64,000 nt of DNA, taken from NCBI RefSeq assembly GCF_900176165.1, contig NZ_FWWU01000006.1, positions 1-64,000 of the forward strand, in the 5' to 3' direction. Below are positions 8,640 through 17,537 of the stretch, one piece after another. Each line of letters starts with the position of its first letter. The first letter of the stretch is position 1. Made by a program: the position numbers and the translations under genes. Under the pieces are notes generated by a model that was not told the DNA's origin, made no database searches, and worked only from the letters and a program-made list of their open reading frames with translations. The DNA is from Deinococcus hopiensis KR-140 (GTDB lineage Bacteria > Deinococcota > Deinococci > Deinococcales > Deinococcaceae).

Positions 8640-8973
8640 CTCGTTGCCGCCAGGGCCGGGTCTGCTGAGCAGCGCGGCTTCCATGCGGGGGCCGTGGGCG
8701 TCACGCACGCGCCGGTCGCCGCACCAGCCCGGGCGAAACTCCATGCCCGCTCGGCTGCCGCTTGGCGCAGACCTGGGAACTGGGTCGCTCTGCGAAGTCG
8801 TGCTTGGCGGCCAGAACGGCGCACTGCTTGTTCAGACCATACCTGCTGGCCCCTCGGTTGTCCACCCAGGAGCGCAAAGCCCCGTTCCTGGTGAACTGGG
8901 TGACGCGGACGGCTTCGTCTAAAGAGGCGAACTGCTCCGCTCTCCCGCAGGCTTTGAATTCAAGGATGACCAT
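8640..8973 (-). pseudogene. IS605-type TnpB N-terminal relic
   Basis: ATG 8973 starts a TnpB/OrfB-like N-terminus: MVILEFKACGRAEQFASLDE, AVRVTQFTRNGALRSWVDN, RGASRYGLNKQCAVLAA. The expected continuation (QAAAERAW) appears in a different frame about 215 bases on. The RuvC and zinc-finger parts are missing. No TnpA is present. It is a dead relic of the ISDra2-like group common in Deinococcus. Confidence 0.65.
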
Positions 8974-9000
8974 AACCGCCCGCCGTCTAATTCTGCGTAT

Positions 9001-9626
<626 letters not shown>

Positions 9627-9896
9627 TCACAAGGGTTTTTCCGAGGCGGCGAGGGAAAAGCGTCCGAGGCCAGAGAGTCCGTAAACCCTCGTGTACCCGC
9701 GGCTCTCCTCGAACTGACGATCAGCTTCAATCAAGTTTGCCGCCTGAAGCCCCACGACTTCCTGAACATGAACGGCGGGGCCGGGGTTGAGGTGGGCGCT
9801 GGTGGGCGTGCCGCGTCCGCTGTATTGGACGTAGAGGGTGGCGCCCTCCCGCATGGCCTTGAGGATGGCGGCCTGGGTTGGGGTGAGGACGGTCAC
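9627..9896 (-). CDS. hypothetical winged-helix-like protein (89 aa)
   Basis: The GTG at 9896 overlaps the TGA of the upstream gene (GTGA), so the two are translationally coupled. The pattern LTPTQAAILKAMREGATLYV, VVGLQAANLIE and RVYGLSGLGRF suggests a winged helix (helix-helix-helix-wing). Similar pairs of small HTH and winged-helix genes occur in phage and plasmid modules. Function unknown. Confidence 0.6.
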   Translation of the reverse strand: MTVLTPTQAAILKAMREGATLYVQYSGRGTPTSAHLNPGPAVHVQEVVGLQAANLIEADRQFEESRGYTRVYGLSGLGRFSLAASEKPL

Positions 9897-10099
9897 TGCT
9901 GCCCCCTTGGCTGGATGACGGGCTCGGGGCCGAGCATACCGGGGACAGCCTGCCAGTCACTCCGGGGGTCAATGGGCGACCGCGCGAGCGTGCGGCCGAT
10001 GCTGGCCCGCCCCTTGCCCAGTTGCGCTGCCCGCTGCGGTTGATTCATGCCCCAGGCTTTGAGGGCGACCTGCACGGCTTTTCTGGGCGTCTCGCTCAT
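9893..10099 (-). CDS. small XRE-like helix-turn-helix protein (68 aa)
   Basis: The HTH lies at about residues 8-38: VQVALKAWGMNQPQRAAQLG then KGRASIGRTLA. The tail is Pro- and Gly-rich. ATG 10099 is preceded by TACAGT (a -10-like hexamer about 12 bases upstream of the start codon), consistent with a near-leaderless transcript. First gene of a two-gene operon with 9627-9896. Confidence 0.6.
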   Translation of the reverse strand: MSETPRKAVQVALKAWGMNQPQRAAQLGKGRASIGRTLARSPIDPRSDWQAVPGMLGPEPVIQPRGQQ

Positions 10100-10476
10100 G
10101 AAGTGACTGTAGCACTTTTGTTGGCCGGACCTGTTGACATTGCCCGGGGAGAAAAGCCGGGTTCCGCAAAGAAGCCCCGGCCTGTGACGGTGAGCAGCGT
10201 GGCCGTGCCTACAGGCACAGGCGCCGTCACGGTGCGGTGCACGGCTACGCTTTTGGACAGCCTGGAATGGCGACGGAGGCGACGGCGTGAAGCGGGCGGT
10301 GCTGGGCAGGCCAGCACGCTGCCCATCGCCCGGAATGCCGCCTGGTCCCAGCGGGACGGGGCTGGGTCCCCCCGGTCTACCGGGCGGGTTCGCGCAATGT
10401 GGGAAGCGGCGATTGCACCTCGGCCTGCCTTATAAACGGCAGAAGAAGTGCTCTCACGCTTTTACCTTAAACTTAG
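10100..10476. other. intergenic stretch
   Basis: Holds the divergent promoters of the HTH operon (minus) and the 380-aa gene (plus; TATAAA at about 10433). No gene recognised. Confidence 0.4.
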
Positions 10477-11619
10477 ATGAAGATGTTTGCCTTTTCCTCC
10501 ACCACTGCTCTGCCTCAGGCGTCTTTCCTCACGCCACTGGGAGAAGAGGTAAGGAGCGACTGGCAGTTTAGTGCTGTCGTGCAGCCCGAAGGTTCTCCCG
10601 CTCCCATCTACGCGGGTCACAATGCCACCCTTGCCCTGATGTACGCCTCCCTGGCTGCCCTGGACGCGCAGTGGGACGCCTTCACGGTGGTGCCCACCGC
10701 GCCCCTCCTCCGGGGTCAGGCCCCTCGCCCTGCACCCCAAACCGCTCCTGAAGATCTCCACGTGGTTGCCCTTACTGCCGCAGCAGCGGCGTCCTCCCAC
10801 ATCTCCAGCTTGATTGACGGACGGAACCGGGTGACCCGGCGCCGGCAGTTGGGGCTGAAGAACACTGTCATCTATCAAGCTGACCAGCCCTGGTTGGGTT
10901 TTCGACCCGAAGAGGTCAAGCGGACGGGAAAGCAGCAGGACCTGAGTAGCGTTCTGCTCCGAATGCGCCCATACGTCGAGGAAGCGTACGCCCGACTTGC
11001 AGCGTGGGATCTTAAGAGCTTCCCCTACCCGGTGGTCTTCCATCCGGACCTCTTCACCCAGCCGGAATGGGTCATTCGGTGTGAACGCGGGGACCTCTGC
11101 CACCCCTTCGGGTGGATCGATGAGGGGACGAGGCGGCCCTACCCTGGACGGCAACGGGTCCATCAGGTCAAGACGAACGATGGGCCTGTGACGCTGTACG
11201 CGACCGCCCCTGATCTGGACGGGTCTCTGGAGATGGCCCAGCGCAGGACCAAAGGCTTTCAGTGGGCCGACACATCTGCGCTCGTGTCTACCCTTCACGG
11301 TCAAGCCAAGACGCCAAAGCCAGAAGCACCTGTACCGGCGATCACCTGTTTGAATACCTCGGCTGGACCTCAAACAGTGGTGTTAACGGGGTGCGAGACC
11401 CTCCGGGCAAGGTGGAATCAGGGGCAGACCGATACGTTGGTGTATGTGCAGGAGGACCCCCGGGTGATCCTGTTCACTCCAGAGGAAGCGCGGACCTGGT
11501 CGGTGGCGAGGCGACTCCCGTACCGTTTCGCCCAGGAGGCCTGGGCAAGGCACAGGAGCCTCCGAGGGATGGGCCGCTTACTGTATCCGGTGCCCCAACA
11601 ACCCGGTATGGCGGTGTAG
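10477..11619 (+). CDS. hypothetical protein of 380 aa
   Basis: The long frame has consistent high-GC codon use. No established family was recognised. Residues about 30-75 (FSAVVQPEG, YAGHNATLALMYASLAALD, FTVVPTAPLL) are faintly like the beta-strand/helix order of an RNase H fold, but without the usual acidic residues. A central helical part (SSLIDGRNRVTRRRQLGLKN) is basic. The C-terminus (ARRLPYRFAQEAWARHRSL) is Arg-rich. ATG 10477 has no clear Shine-Dalgarno; ATG 10483 is an alternative. It stands alone. Confidence 0.7.
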   Translation: MKMFAFSSTTALPQASFLTPLGEEVRSDWQFSAVVQPEGSPAPIYAGHNATLALMYASLAALDAQWDAFTVVPTAPLLRGQAPRPAPQTAPEDLHVVALTAAAAASSHISSLIDGRNRVTRRRQLGLKNTVIYQADQPWLGFRPEEVKRTGKQQDLSSVLLRMRPYVEEAYARLAAWDLKSFPYPVVFHPDLFTQPEWVIRCERGDLCHPFGWIDEGTRRPYPGRQRVHQVKTNDGPVTLYATAPDLDGSLEMAQRRTKGFQWADTSALVSTLHGQAKTPKPEAPVPAITCLNTSAGPQTVVLTGCETLRARWNQGQTDTLVYVQEDPRVILFTPEEARTWSVARRLPYRFAQEAWARHRSLRGMGRLLYPVPQQPGMAV

Positions 11620-11656
11620 CTCTTGCGGCCACCTCTGAACGGTGACCGCGGAAGAG

Positions 11657-11695
11657 GACAAAAAAAGGTCCCACCTCCGTTTGCGCCGAGGGGGG
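11657..11695 (-). terminator. decayed copy of a minus-strand terminator
   Basis: The arrangement matches the terminator at 12060 (A-run, GGTCCCACC, then TTTGCGCCGAGGGG), but the second arm is damaged. Read on the minus strand it would end in a T-run. No gene directly precedes it on that strand. Confidence 0.4.
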
Positions 11696-11804
11696 GAGAG
11701 GCTTACCCACGCTGTGCCGGCCAGGCCCCTGCATCTCCGCACGCCGCTGCCCCCCTTTCTCGCTGATGACGTACACCCCAAAAGGCGCGACGATCGCGGG
11801 GCGA

Positions 11805-11966
11805 TCAGCGGTGAGAAGTTGAGCTTCGCCGGTCGCAGTTGTGGGCTTGAACCTTCCCGGGCAGCAGTATCACCGGGTCCTTGAGGCGAATGGGAGCGTC
11901 CAGCATGACGGCGGTCATTTGGTCAATACTCCGGATGTCGCTATACCTGATACCTGTCGGTCTCAT
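11805..11966 (-). CDS. tiny hypothetical ORF (53 aa)
   Basis: Starts MRPTGIRYSDIRSIDQMTAV and runs through APIRLKDPVILLPGKVQ to a stop at 11805. Plausible composition. The AGG-like ribosome site (TTCCTGG) is weak. It may be a fragment of a larger protein. Confidence 0.3.
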   Translation of the reverse strand: MRPTGIRYSDIRSIDQMTAVMLDAPIRLKDPVILLPGKVQAHNCDRRSSTSHR

Positions 11967-12059
11967 TCCAGGAAGGTAAGCCCCCCTCAATGTCAAGTGT
12001 GTCACGCACCTGTTTCCGCTTGACCACCTGTTCCACCGCCTCTTCCCTGGCCGGTGGAC

Positions 12060-12100
12060 AAAAAAAGGCCCCACCTTCGTTTGCGCCGAGGGGTGGGGCT
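12060..12100 (-). terminator. Rho-independent terminator (minus strand)
   Basis: Stem GCCCCACC / GGTGGGGC (12068-12075 with 12092-12099) is followed on the minus strand by seven T. The loop CGGCGCAAACGAA is shared with the copy at 11657. No recognisable gene precedes it. Confidence 0.65.
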
Positions 12101-12221
12101 CTTCGTTTCTACTGCAGTTTGGGCTGCGGCGGGGCTTCCCTGCCTAGCGCCTCTGCCGGTGTGGTCCTGATGCCTGGCGACGGAGATGCGCAAGATCGTG
12201 CACGTGGATGCCGACGCGTTT

Positions 12222-12303
12222 TCGTCCCCTCCGCTCTGCTTCGGCGATTCCACGCCTCACCGCCACCGTTTTCCCTGCCCGCTCTGCTTGGGTGAATCCG
12301 GCG
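12222..12303 (+). repeat. repeat family B, partial copy
   Basis: Shares CGATTCCACGCCTCACCG, CACCGTTTT-CCTGCCC and GTGAATCCGG with family B copies; both ends are missing. Confidence 0.5.
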
Positions 12304-12389
12304 TCTGGTACTCGATGAACCGGAAGCCTTATCGCCCGCCGCGTTGACAAACGGCGAGAGTGGGGGCAGATCCATGGCCACAGTGTGTC

Positions 12390-12414
12390 AAAAAAAGCCC
12401 TCGCCGCCGCGAGG
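12390..12414 (-). terminator. Rho-independent terminator of the 45-aa gene
   Basis: Stem CCTCGC / GCGAGG with a four-base loop, then seven T on the minus strand, 40 bp past the stop of the gene at 12454-12591. Confidence 0.7.
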
Positions 12415-12453
12415 CAGGGTGGGGCCTTCCATTTGGCGCCACTTGTCTGGGAA

Positions 12454-12591
12454 TCAGCCTTCGCAGCCCAGGCTTCGGAGGAGGTCATCGATATGCACAG
12501 CGGACTGTTGAGACCTTGACACCTCAATAACTCGTGTTGGAGCAACGTATGTTGGGCGGCGAAAGCCGAGCCATCTCAGGATCTGCTGCAT
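12454..12591 (-). CDS. small hypothetical protein (45 aa)
   Basis: ATG 12591 is preceded by AAGGAGGAGGGGAAG, a strong ribosome site. The product starts MQQILRWLGFRRPTYVAPTR and ends VHIDDLLRSLGCEG: a basic start and an acidic, helical end. An in-frame ATG at 12666 would add 25 residues but lacks a good SD. Followed by a clear terminator, so likely a real single-gene unit. Function unknown. Confidence 0.6.
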   Translation of the reverse strand: MQQILRWLGFRRPTYVAPTRVIEVSRSQQSAVHIDDLLRSLGCEG

Positions 12592-12679
12592 CTTCCCCTC
12601 CTCCTTCTTGGTGTTCTGAGAACTGTACGGGGTTGAGCCCCGCTCTACCATTGAGGGGTTGTTCATGAGCTTCTGCTTA

Positions 12680-12804
12680 GAGCATGTGTCAAAAAGAGGA
12701 CTTCTTTTGACCGAGCCGCCCGGGCGAACTTGAGCGCGCAATGGGAACAACGGGGAGCCGTAAGGGGTGCGCTTCCACTCGCGGCTCAATTCGGACAACG
12801 GCTC
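12680..12804 (+). repeat. repeat family A, copy 2
   Basis: Begins TA-GAGCATGTGTCAAAAAG and ends GGACAACGGCTC, giving imperfect terminal inverted repeats (GAGC…TGTC / GGACA…GCTC). The start closely resembles the IS630 end at 27280 (GAGCATTTGTCATAA). Confidence 0.8.
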
Positions 12805-12807
12805 TCT

Positions 12808-12907
12808 TGATCATGGCGTAAATCGGTATGAATTTCAGTCGGACGTTGTGTGCGCTGGTCATGTAACCCAAGGGGCACAGGACCGGTGCGAACCTACGCC
12901 GTGATCA
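12808..12907. repeat. MITE-like repeat family D, copy 1
   Basis: 100 bp bounded by TGATCATGGCGTA and TACGCCGTGATCA. The interior (AAATCGGTATG, TGTGCGCTGGTCATG, GACCGGTGCGAACCTACGCC) matches the element at 40411-40519. No coding capacity. Confidence 0.75.
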
Positions 12908-13036
12908 GTAATGGTACGCCGTTGACTGGCAGGAACCTGATGGATGGCGCCCGCGTTTCTGGGGTCAGCGCGGTACGGAAAGCGAGGGAATCCACTGTGT
13001 GCTCGCCAGCACTTTCAGACCCAACGGACGACCAAT
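12902..13036. repeat. repeat family C, copy 1
   Basis: Matches 27001-27128 over about 110 bp (GATGGATGG, GGGTCAGCGCG, ACGGAAAGCG, CCACTGTGT, CGCCAGCACT). Its left end shares the TGATCA of family D copy 1, so the two are fused or nested. Confidence 0.7.
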
Positions 13037-13141
13037 AAGGGGCGCCTTTCACGCTGGCCTGACCGCCAGTGCACCACCGTCCGGTCCAGGGCCGCAAAAA
13101 CCCCCTTCTCCGCCAGCAGAGCTCAGCGCAGGGAGGGGACA

Positions 13142-13178
13142 ACAAAAGGCCCCACCCGCCGCGAGTAAAGGTGGGGCC
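13142..13178 (-). terminator. Rho-independent terminator (minus strand)
   Basis: Stem GGCCCCACC / GGTGGGGCC (13148-13156 with 13170-13178), followed on the minus strand by TTTTGTT. It lies within the 3' part of the minus-strand frame that starts at 13409. Confidence 0.6.
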
Positions 13179-13179
13179 G

Positions 13180-13409
13180 TTCGTCTGGCGCAGGTTTGGG
13201 AGGGTCAGTGCCCGGCGTGTCGTGCGTCTGCGCCGCCCCTTCTCCGCGGTGAATACCCCCCTCGCCCCAGGTTGGCGGGCGGCCACCCGCTCGGATACAG
13301 CGAAAAGAGCTTCGCTCGGCGCACTCCGGATGTTCACGCCGTTGCTGGCCCGCACGCCACGGGCAACGACAGACGCGGCAACGGGCGCCACCTCGCGCGC
13401 GAGGGTCAC
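13180..13409 (-). CDS. hypothetical ORF coupled to the 27-aa peptide
   Basis: GTG 13409 overlaps the TGA of the upstream 27-aa ORF. The frame (TLAREVAPVAASVVARGVRA, then SAPSEALFAVSERVAARQ) remains open past the terminator at 13142. Its 3' boundary is uncertain and the listed end marks only the part before the hairpin. Function unknown. Confidence 0.3.
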
Positions 13410-13489
13410 TTGCTATAGGTGAGCGGTTTGCCGAGCTCGGGGATGCCGAGGGGAACTTCGTCCAGAACAGGTTCCCGTTCTCTCACCAT
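13406..13489 (-). CDS. 27-aa peptide, paralogue of the one at 21600
   Basis: Encodes MVREREPVLDEVP followed by LGIPELGKPLTYSK. The plus-strand frame at 21600 encodes MRERKPVLVEIPVGVRELG then RPLTSGK: the same start, length and pattern, with many synonymous or conservative differences. Similarity begins at the start codon, which supports translation. The stop overlaps the next GTG. Function unknown. Confidence 0.5.
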   Translation of the reverse strand: MVREREPVLDEVPLGIPELGKPLTYSK

Positions 13490-13751
13490 TCGGCGGTCTG
13501 AACGCCTACGCCCGCGGCGAGTGACCCGCGAGAGGCCGGAAGTCCGGCCGTGTGAAACTGTCTGCCAACCGGGGTCTGCCGGGCCCACGGGCGCCGGCAC
13601 GGTACCGTTGGCCGCGTTGGTGCGGTCTGCACGGATCCCGCGCAGGGAGTAGGCGCTGCTCGGCGTGGCGACGCCCGCGGTCGGCACGCTCGCCGGTCGC
13701 CGCCGCTCATCCCACCGCTCGGGCCGTGGGTTTCCCGGAGGCCCCCCTGTG

Positions 13752-13780
13752 AAAAACGCCCCCCGCGAGGGGCGGGGAGC
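13752..13780 (-). terminator. Rho-independent terminator of the 42-aa gene
   Basis: G/C stem CGCCCC / GGGGCG with a short loop, then TTTTTC on the minus strand, 20 bp past the stop at 13800. Confidence 0.65.
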
Positions 13781-13799
13781 GTACCTGGGCGCAGTGAGC

Positions 13800-13928
13800 T
13801 CAGCGCATCAGGAGTTGCATGATCAGGAGGGTCAACGCGACGACACCGAAGGCGAGGCCTGCCATAACAGGGGTGTCGCTGCGTTTCAGGCGCCAGAGGT
13901 ACTTGCGGGTCAGCCGCTTCACGTTCAT
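13800..13928 (-). CDS. single-span small membrane protein (42 aa)
   Basis: Starts MNVKRLTRKYLWRLKR, strongly basic, followed by one membrane helix (VMAGLAFGVVALTLLIMQLL) and ends MR. Positive-inside topology puts the N-terminus in the cytoplasm. It has its own terminator. Single-span microproteins of this kind often attach to larger membrane complexes; the partner is unknown. Confidence 0.7.
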   Translation of the reverse strand: MNVKRLTRKYLWRLKRSDTPVMAGLAFGVVALTLLIMQLLMR

Positions 13929-14412
13929 GCGTGCAGCGTACCTGACCCAACTCTTACTCCCCTGATCATTTCAACGTGGAGCGAGGGTGGCAACCTGCAC
14001 AGGGCCCGGGGCGAAGGGGGGGGCGAGAACAGGCGCAGAGGTGCGGCGCCCGGATGCGGGCAAATGGGCAATTCGCAGCGCGCCTTCACGGCTGTGGGAG
14101 AAGGCGCGCCAGTGAGGTCGCGGTTGGCGCGCCCACTTGGAACATAGCTCCGTGTTTCTCGGGCGACCTCCACCGCGAAAACGCGCCCGCCATAGCCTTC
14201 ACGGCGCACCACCGCATTTTGGGGCCTGCCGGTACTGCTCCGGCGTGGACGCGTTCGCCGTGCGTCACCACCCCTGGTGCGCCGTACAGCGCAGCGTTGT
14301 TTTCGCCGTCTTGACGTTTGGACGAAGACGCCGCTTGACGCTCCTTCGCCGGACCCCTCTGTGTGGGCCGTGGCGACTGCCGGGAAGGGGTTCGGACAGG
14401 CGACAGGTGGGC
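13929..14412. other. gene-free stretch
   Basis: High-GC sequence between the 42-aa membrane-protein gene and the AraC regulator's stop. Frames here lack ribosome sites and protein-like composition. Confidence 0.4.
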
Positions 14413-15186
14413 CTACAGCTGCAGTTCCCCGCTGCGCAGACGCTGGCGGTAGGTCTGGGGCGTGATGCCGCTGACCTCCCGAAACTTCCGGCTGAAGGCG
14501 CTGTGATCGCTGTACCCGCAGTCATGCGCCACCTCCGCGACCGAGCGGTCTGACTCCCGCAGCAGCCGGACCGCGGCGTCCAGCCGGACCCGCAGCAGGT
14601 ACTGCTTGGGAGAGACGTGACACACCCGGCGGACCAGCCGTTCGAAGCTGTCGCCGGAGACTCCAGCACGGGCTGCCAATTCGCGGATCCGGAGGGGCTG
14701 CGCGTAATGCGCCTGCATGAACGCCAGCGCGTCCGCCACCCGGGCGTACCCCTCACGCCGCTCACTCAGCGGCGGAACGTCGCGCGACACGCCGGCCACG
14801 CCGACCACCGCGCCGTCCGCAGAAAACACGGGAACCTTGTGCGTCAGGCACCAGATGGGCTCACCCCGCGGCCCAACGTACAACTCCAGCACGTCCCGCA
14901 TCTGGCGGCCCTCCTGCAGGGTACGCTCGTCTTGCTCCTTAAATCGCCTGCCCGGTTCCCCGGCAAACACTTCGGCCGCGGTGCGCCCCAGCACTTCGCT
15001 CTTGTGCCGCGCGCCACACCGTTGCCTGAGGGTGTCGTTGATGCTGACGTACCGGCCCAGCGCATCCTTGACATAGAAGACCACGCCCGGCACATCGTCG
15101 AGGAGCGTCTCTATGGGCCAGCTGCCGTCTGCAGACGGACGAAGCCACTCCCGGGGATCGACAGGAGACGTACCAGGACGCACCAT
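14413..15186 (-). CDS. PAS-AraC transcriptional regulator
   Basis: 257 aa. A PAS domain lies at about residues 25-140 (ETLLDDVPGVVFYVKDALGR, then HKVPVFSADGAVVGVAGVSR). The C-terminal AraC pair of HTHs is at about 150-250 (LRIRELAARAGVSGDSFERL and RSVAEVAHDCGYSDHSAFSR, with the family 'FSRKFREVSGITPQTYR' end). AGGAGG precedes ATG 15186 by one base and GTG 15183 by four, so the exact start is uncertain. It is divergent from the EamA transporter at 15268; an activator or repressor of that transporter responding to a PAS ligand is the simple reading. Confidence 0.88.
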   Translation of the reverse strand: MVRPGTSPVDPREWLRPSADGSWPIETLLDDVPGVVFYVKDALGRYVSINDTLRQRCGARHKSEVLGRTAAEVFAGEPGRRFKEQDERTLQEGRQMRDVLELYVGPRGEPIWCLTHKVPVFSADGAVVGVAGVSRDVPPLSERREGYARVADALAFMQAHYAQPLRIRELAARAGVSGDSFERLVRRVCHVSPKQYLLRVRLDAAVRLLRESDRSVAEVAHDCGYSDHSAFSRKFREVSGITPQTYRQRLRSGELQL

Positions 15187-15267
15187 GCCTCCTATTATGC
15201 GGAAATCCGCAGGAGCGCCGCGCCGTTTCCACAAGACGCCGTGTGCCGCGGCGCCTACCTTAAAGGG

Positions 15268-16233
15268 ATGCGCAGCGCTCCGGCCGCCCCGACTTCCCCT
15301 CGCCCCAATTCACGGGGAGACCTGTCCGGCATCGGCCTGGCGCTGCTGTCGGCCGCTGCCTCCGGCACCCTCGGCGTATGGGGAAAGCTCGCCCTCACCC
15401 TGCAGCTGAGCACACCGACCTTGCTGAGCTGGCGCTTTGGTTTAACGGCGCTGCTGCTGCTCGCGCTCGGGTCGTTTCGTGTGCCTGGACGGGAACGCCT
15501 CATTCTGCTGCTGCTGGGCCTCCTGTACGCGGCGACCACCGCCGCGTACTTCACCGCGCTGACCCGCATCAGTGCCAGCACATCCGCGCTGCTCGTGTAT
15601 GTCGCGCCGGCTTTTGTGATCCTCTACGGCGCCCTCAGCCGGACCAGGCCCACCCGCGGGCAGCTTGGCGCGCTGGCCTGCACCCTTCTGGGATTGAGCG
15701 TCGTCATCGGTCTCCCGGGCGCAGCAGACCGCGATGTGTTCGGCTTGCTGCTTGGGGGACTGTCCGGCGCACTGTACGGCGCGTACCTCTTTGCCAGTGA
15801 CCGGCTGGCTGTGCGGTCATCTCCGCTGACCGTCACGGCGCACGTGACGCTGGTCAGCGCCGTGACGTTCGCTGCCATGGGGGCACTGGGGGGAAACCTG
15901 GGTGTGCCGGCCAGCCTGCCGCAATGGGGACTCGTCACTTTGATGGTCCTGATTCCGACGTTGGTGGCCCTTCCGGCCCTGGCCGGCGCCGTTCAGCGCA
16001 TTGGGGCGGCCCGCGTCAGCCTGCTGGCCAGCACGGACCCACTCTGGGCAGTGCTGTTCGCTACGGTATTTCTGGGTGAGGTGCTGGGCGGTGCCCAGGT
16101 GCTCGGCGGTCTGCTGATTCTGGCTGGAGCGGCCTGCGCACAACGGCCGTCCAGATCCGCGCGTGTCCGGCCCCTGCAGCTCACGTCACCGGCCCGTACG
16201 GCCGCGGAATGTTCAGATCCACGGGGGTCTTGA
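15268..16233 (+). CDS. EamA/DMT-family transporter
   Basis: 321 aa with ten hydrophobic helices in two five-helix EamA repeats (about 15-150 and 160-295). Typical motifs are SAAASGTLGVWGKLAL at the start, AAYFTALTRISASTSALLVY at the end of repeat 1, and the second-repeat signature ASTDPLWAVLFATVFLGEVL. DMT exporters move amino acids, nucleosides or drugs; the substrate here cannot be assigned. Cytoplasmic membrane. ATG 15268 places the first helix correctly and lies 81 bp from the divergent PAS-AraC gene. Confidence 0.88.
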   Translation: MRSAPAAPTSPRPNSRGDLSGIGLALLSAAASGTLGVWGKLALTLQLSTPTLLSWRFGLTALLLLALGSFRVPGRERLILLLLGLLYAATTAAYFTALTRISASTSALLVYVAPAFVILYGALSRTRPTRGQLGALACTLLGLSVVIGLPGAADRDVFGLLLGGLSGALYGAYLFASDRLAVRSSPLTVTAHVTLVSAVTFAAMGALGGNLGVPASLPQWGLVTLMVLIPTLVALPALAGAVQRIGAARVSLLASTDPLWAVLFATVFLGEVLGGAQVLGGLLILAGAACAQRPSRSARVRPLQLTSPARTAAECSDPRGS

Positions 16234-16333
16234 GCCGCTGCGCCGCTCGCCATCTTCGGCCACCACCGCCCGTTGAGCGCACAAGGTCGTGCCCCCATGC
16301 GCGGGCGACATTCGTTCTCCCATCCTCTTCTGC

Positions 16334-16361
16334 TTGACATCTACCTACAGGTAGGTAGATA
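16334..16361 (+). promoter_or_regulatory. promoter with embedded TetR-type operator
   Basis: TTGACA (16334-16339) and TAGATA (16356-16361) are 16 bp apart. A perfect palindrome with ten-base arms ATCTACCTAC / GTAGGTAGAT and a two-base centre spans 16339-16360 across the spacer and both hexamers' edges. The ATG of the tetR relic is eight bases past the -10, so the transcript is nearly leaderless. Classic autorepression layout. Confidence 0.8.
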
Positions 16362-16369
16362 CTCGGCCC

Positions 16370-16664
16370 ATGTCCGAGCAGCCTGACGCGCGCGCCCCCC
16401 TTCTGGACGTTGCCCAGCAATTCATTCAGAAGGGGGGGTACCGCGCCGCTGGCGACAAGGACATCGGCGAGCGGCCCGGGCTTGCCAACGCCGGCATTCA
16501 CGCCCCCGTTCCCGGTCCGGCTGGCTTGTCCGCCGGTACCGGGGACGGGGGAGCTTACCGTGACGCCGTTGATCCGGATGGCCGCGCCGGCCGGCGTGCC
16601 CGCCGCCGGGAACACCACCCTCCCCGGGGACGGCGCGGTGCTCCTCGGTCTCCCCGTCCGGTGA
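16370..16664 (+). pseudogene. TetR-family repressor, decayed
   Basis: Residues 10-40 read LLDVAQQFIQKGGYRAAGDK then DIGERPGLANAGIHAPVPG, clearly the TetR HTH but with damaged recognition-helix residues and a loss of homology after about residue 45. The frame then enters unrelated peptide (LTVTPLIRMAAPAGVP) and stops at 16664. The ligand domain is missing. The operator-promoter upstream is intact. The downstream enzyme 16743 was probably in the same operon. Confidence 0.7.
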
Positions 16665-16742
16665 CCCCCGCCGTTTCGATCAGATTCTTTGCCGTGTGGA
16701 CGCCTTGCGCACCCCCCCCGATTTCCCTTTGAGGAGCCCGAG

Positions 16743-17537
16743 ATGACCCAGACCGTTCCGACCGACCTTGCCGGCCGTGCCCGCACCCTGCTCGACCTGC
16801 ACGCAGCGCCTGAAATCCTCACGCTCGCCAACGTCTGGGACGTCGTCTCCGCCCAGGTCGTCGCCGCGGCCGGCGCCCATGCCCTCGCCACCGCCAGCCA
16901 CGCCATCGCCTCGACGTTCGGCTACCCCGACGGGGAGAACATCCCGCTCGAACTGCACCTCGATATGGTGCGCCGGATCGTTCAGGCCGTGGACCTGCCC
17001 GTCTCGATGGACTTTGAGGCGGGCTACGGCAACCCGGGTGAGACCGCCCGGCGCGCCATCGAGGTCGGCGTGGTGGGTGGCAACCTCGAAGACGGAATGA
17101 GGCCGCTGGGCGAGGCCGTCGCCGCCGTGGAGGCCGTGATGGCTGCCGGGCGCGAGGCAGGCGTCACCTTCGTCCTCAACGCCCGCACGGACGCCCTTCT
17201 GCGCGCCGGAAAGGACGCGCCGCGCTCAGCGGTCCTGGGCGAGGCGATTCGCCGCGGCCGCGCCTTCCTGGAGGCCGGTGCCCCGGTGGTCTTCGTGCCT
17301 GGCCTGGTCGCCCGCGAGGAGATTCGGGAAGTGGCGGACGCCCTGGGGCCGCAGAAACTGACGGTCATCAGCGTACCGGGGGTCAGCCTTCCGGCCAGCG
17401 AGCTTCAGTCCCTCGGGGTGGCGCGCGTTTCCACGGGACCCTTTACCCAGCGCGTCGCCCTGACCGCCCTGCAAGACGCCGCCGCCGATCTGCTGGCTGG
17501 GGGTGTCCTGCCGGCCAGCACCCGGCCACTGAACTGA
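16743..17537 (+). CDS. isocitrate lyase/PEP mutase superfamily enzyme
   Basis: 264 aa TIM-barrel enzyme. Visible family motifs: TLANVWDVVSAQVVAAAGAH, AIASTFGYPDG, metal-site segment PVSMDFEAGYGNP, then GVVGGNLEDG and TFVLNARTDALL. This is the short PEP-mutase-like branch that cleaves or mutates carbon-carbon or carbon-phosphorus bonds of 2-oxo or hydroxy acids. The usual isocitrate-lyase KKCGH loop is absent, so true isocitrate lyase is unlikely. GAGGAG precedes ATG 16743. It follows the dead tetR and its intact operator, so it may now be constitutive. Confidence 0.88.
   Translation: MTQTVPTDLAGRARTLLDLHAAPEILTLANVWDVVSAQVVAAAGAHALATASHAIASTFGYPDGENIPLELHLDMVRRIVQAVDLPVSMDFEAGYGNPGETARRAIEVGVVGGNLEDGMRPLGEAVAAVEAVMAAGREAGVTFVLNARTDALLRAGKDAPRSAVLGEAIRRGRAFLEAGAPVVFVPGLVAREEIREVADALGPQKLTVISVPGVSLPASELQSLGVARVSTGPFTQRVALTALQDAAADLLAGGVLPASTRPLN

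Noticed and set aside
10477..11619. RNase H enzyme
   Set aside because: Only a faint fold-like pattern; the catalytic acidic residues are not visible, so no function was assigned.
12630..12666. CTCAATGGTAGAGC-like text resembling a tRNA D-arm (minus strand)
   Set aside because: No acceptor stem, anticodon arm or T-arm can be folded around it; likely chance within the leader of a small gene.
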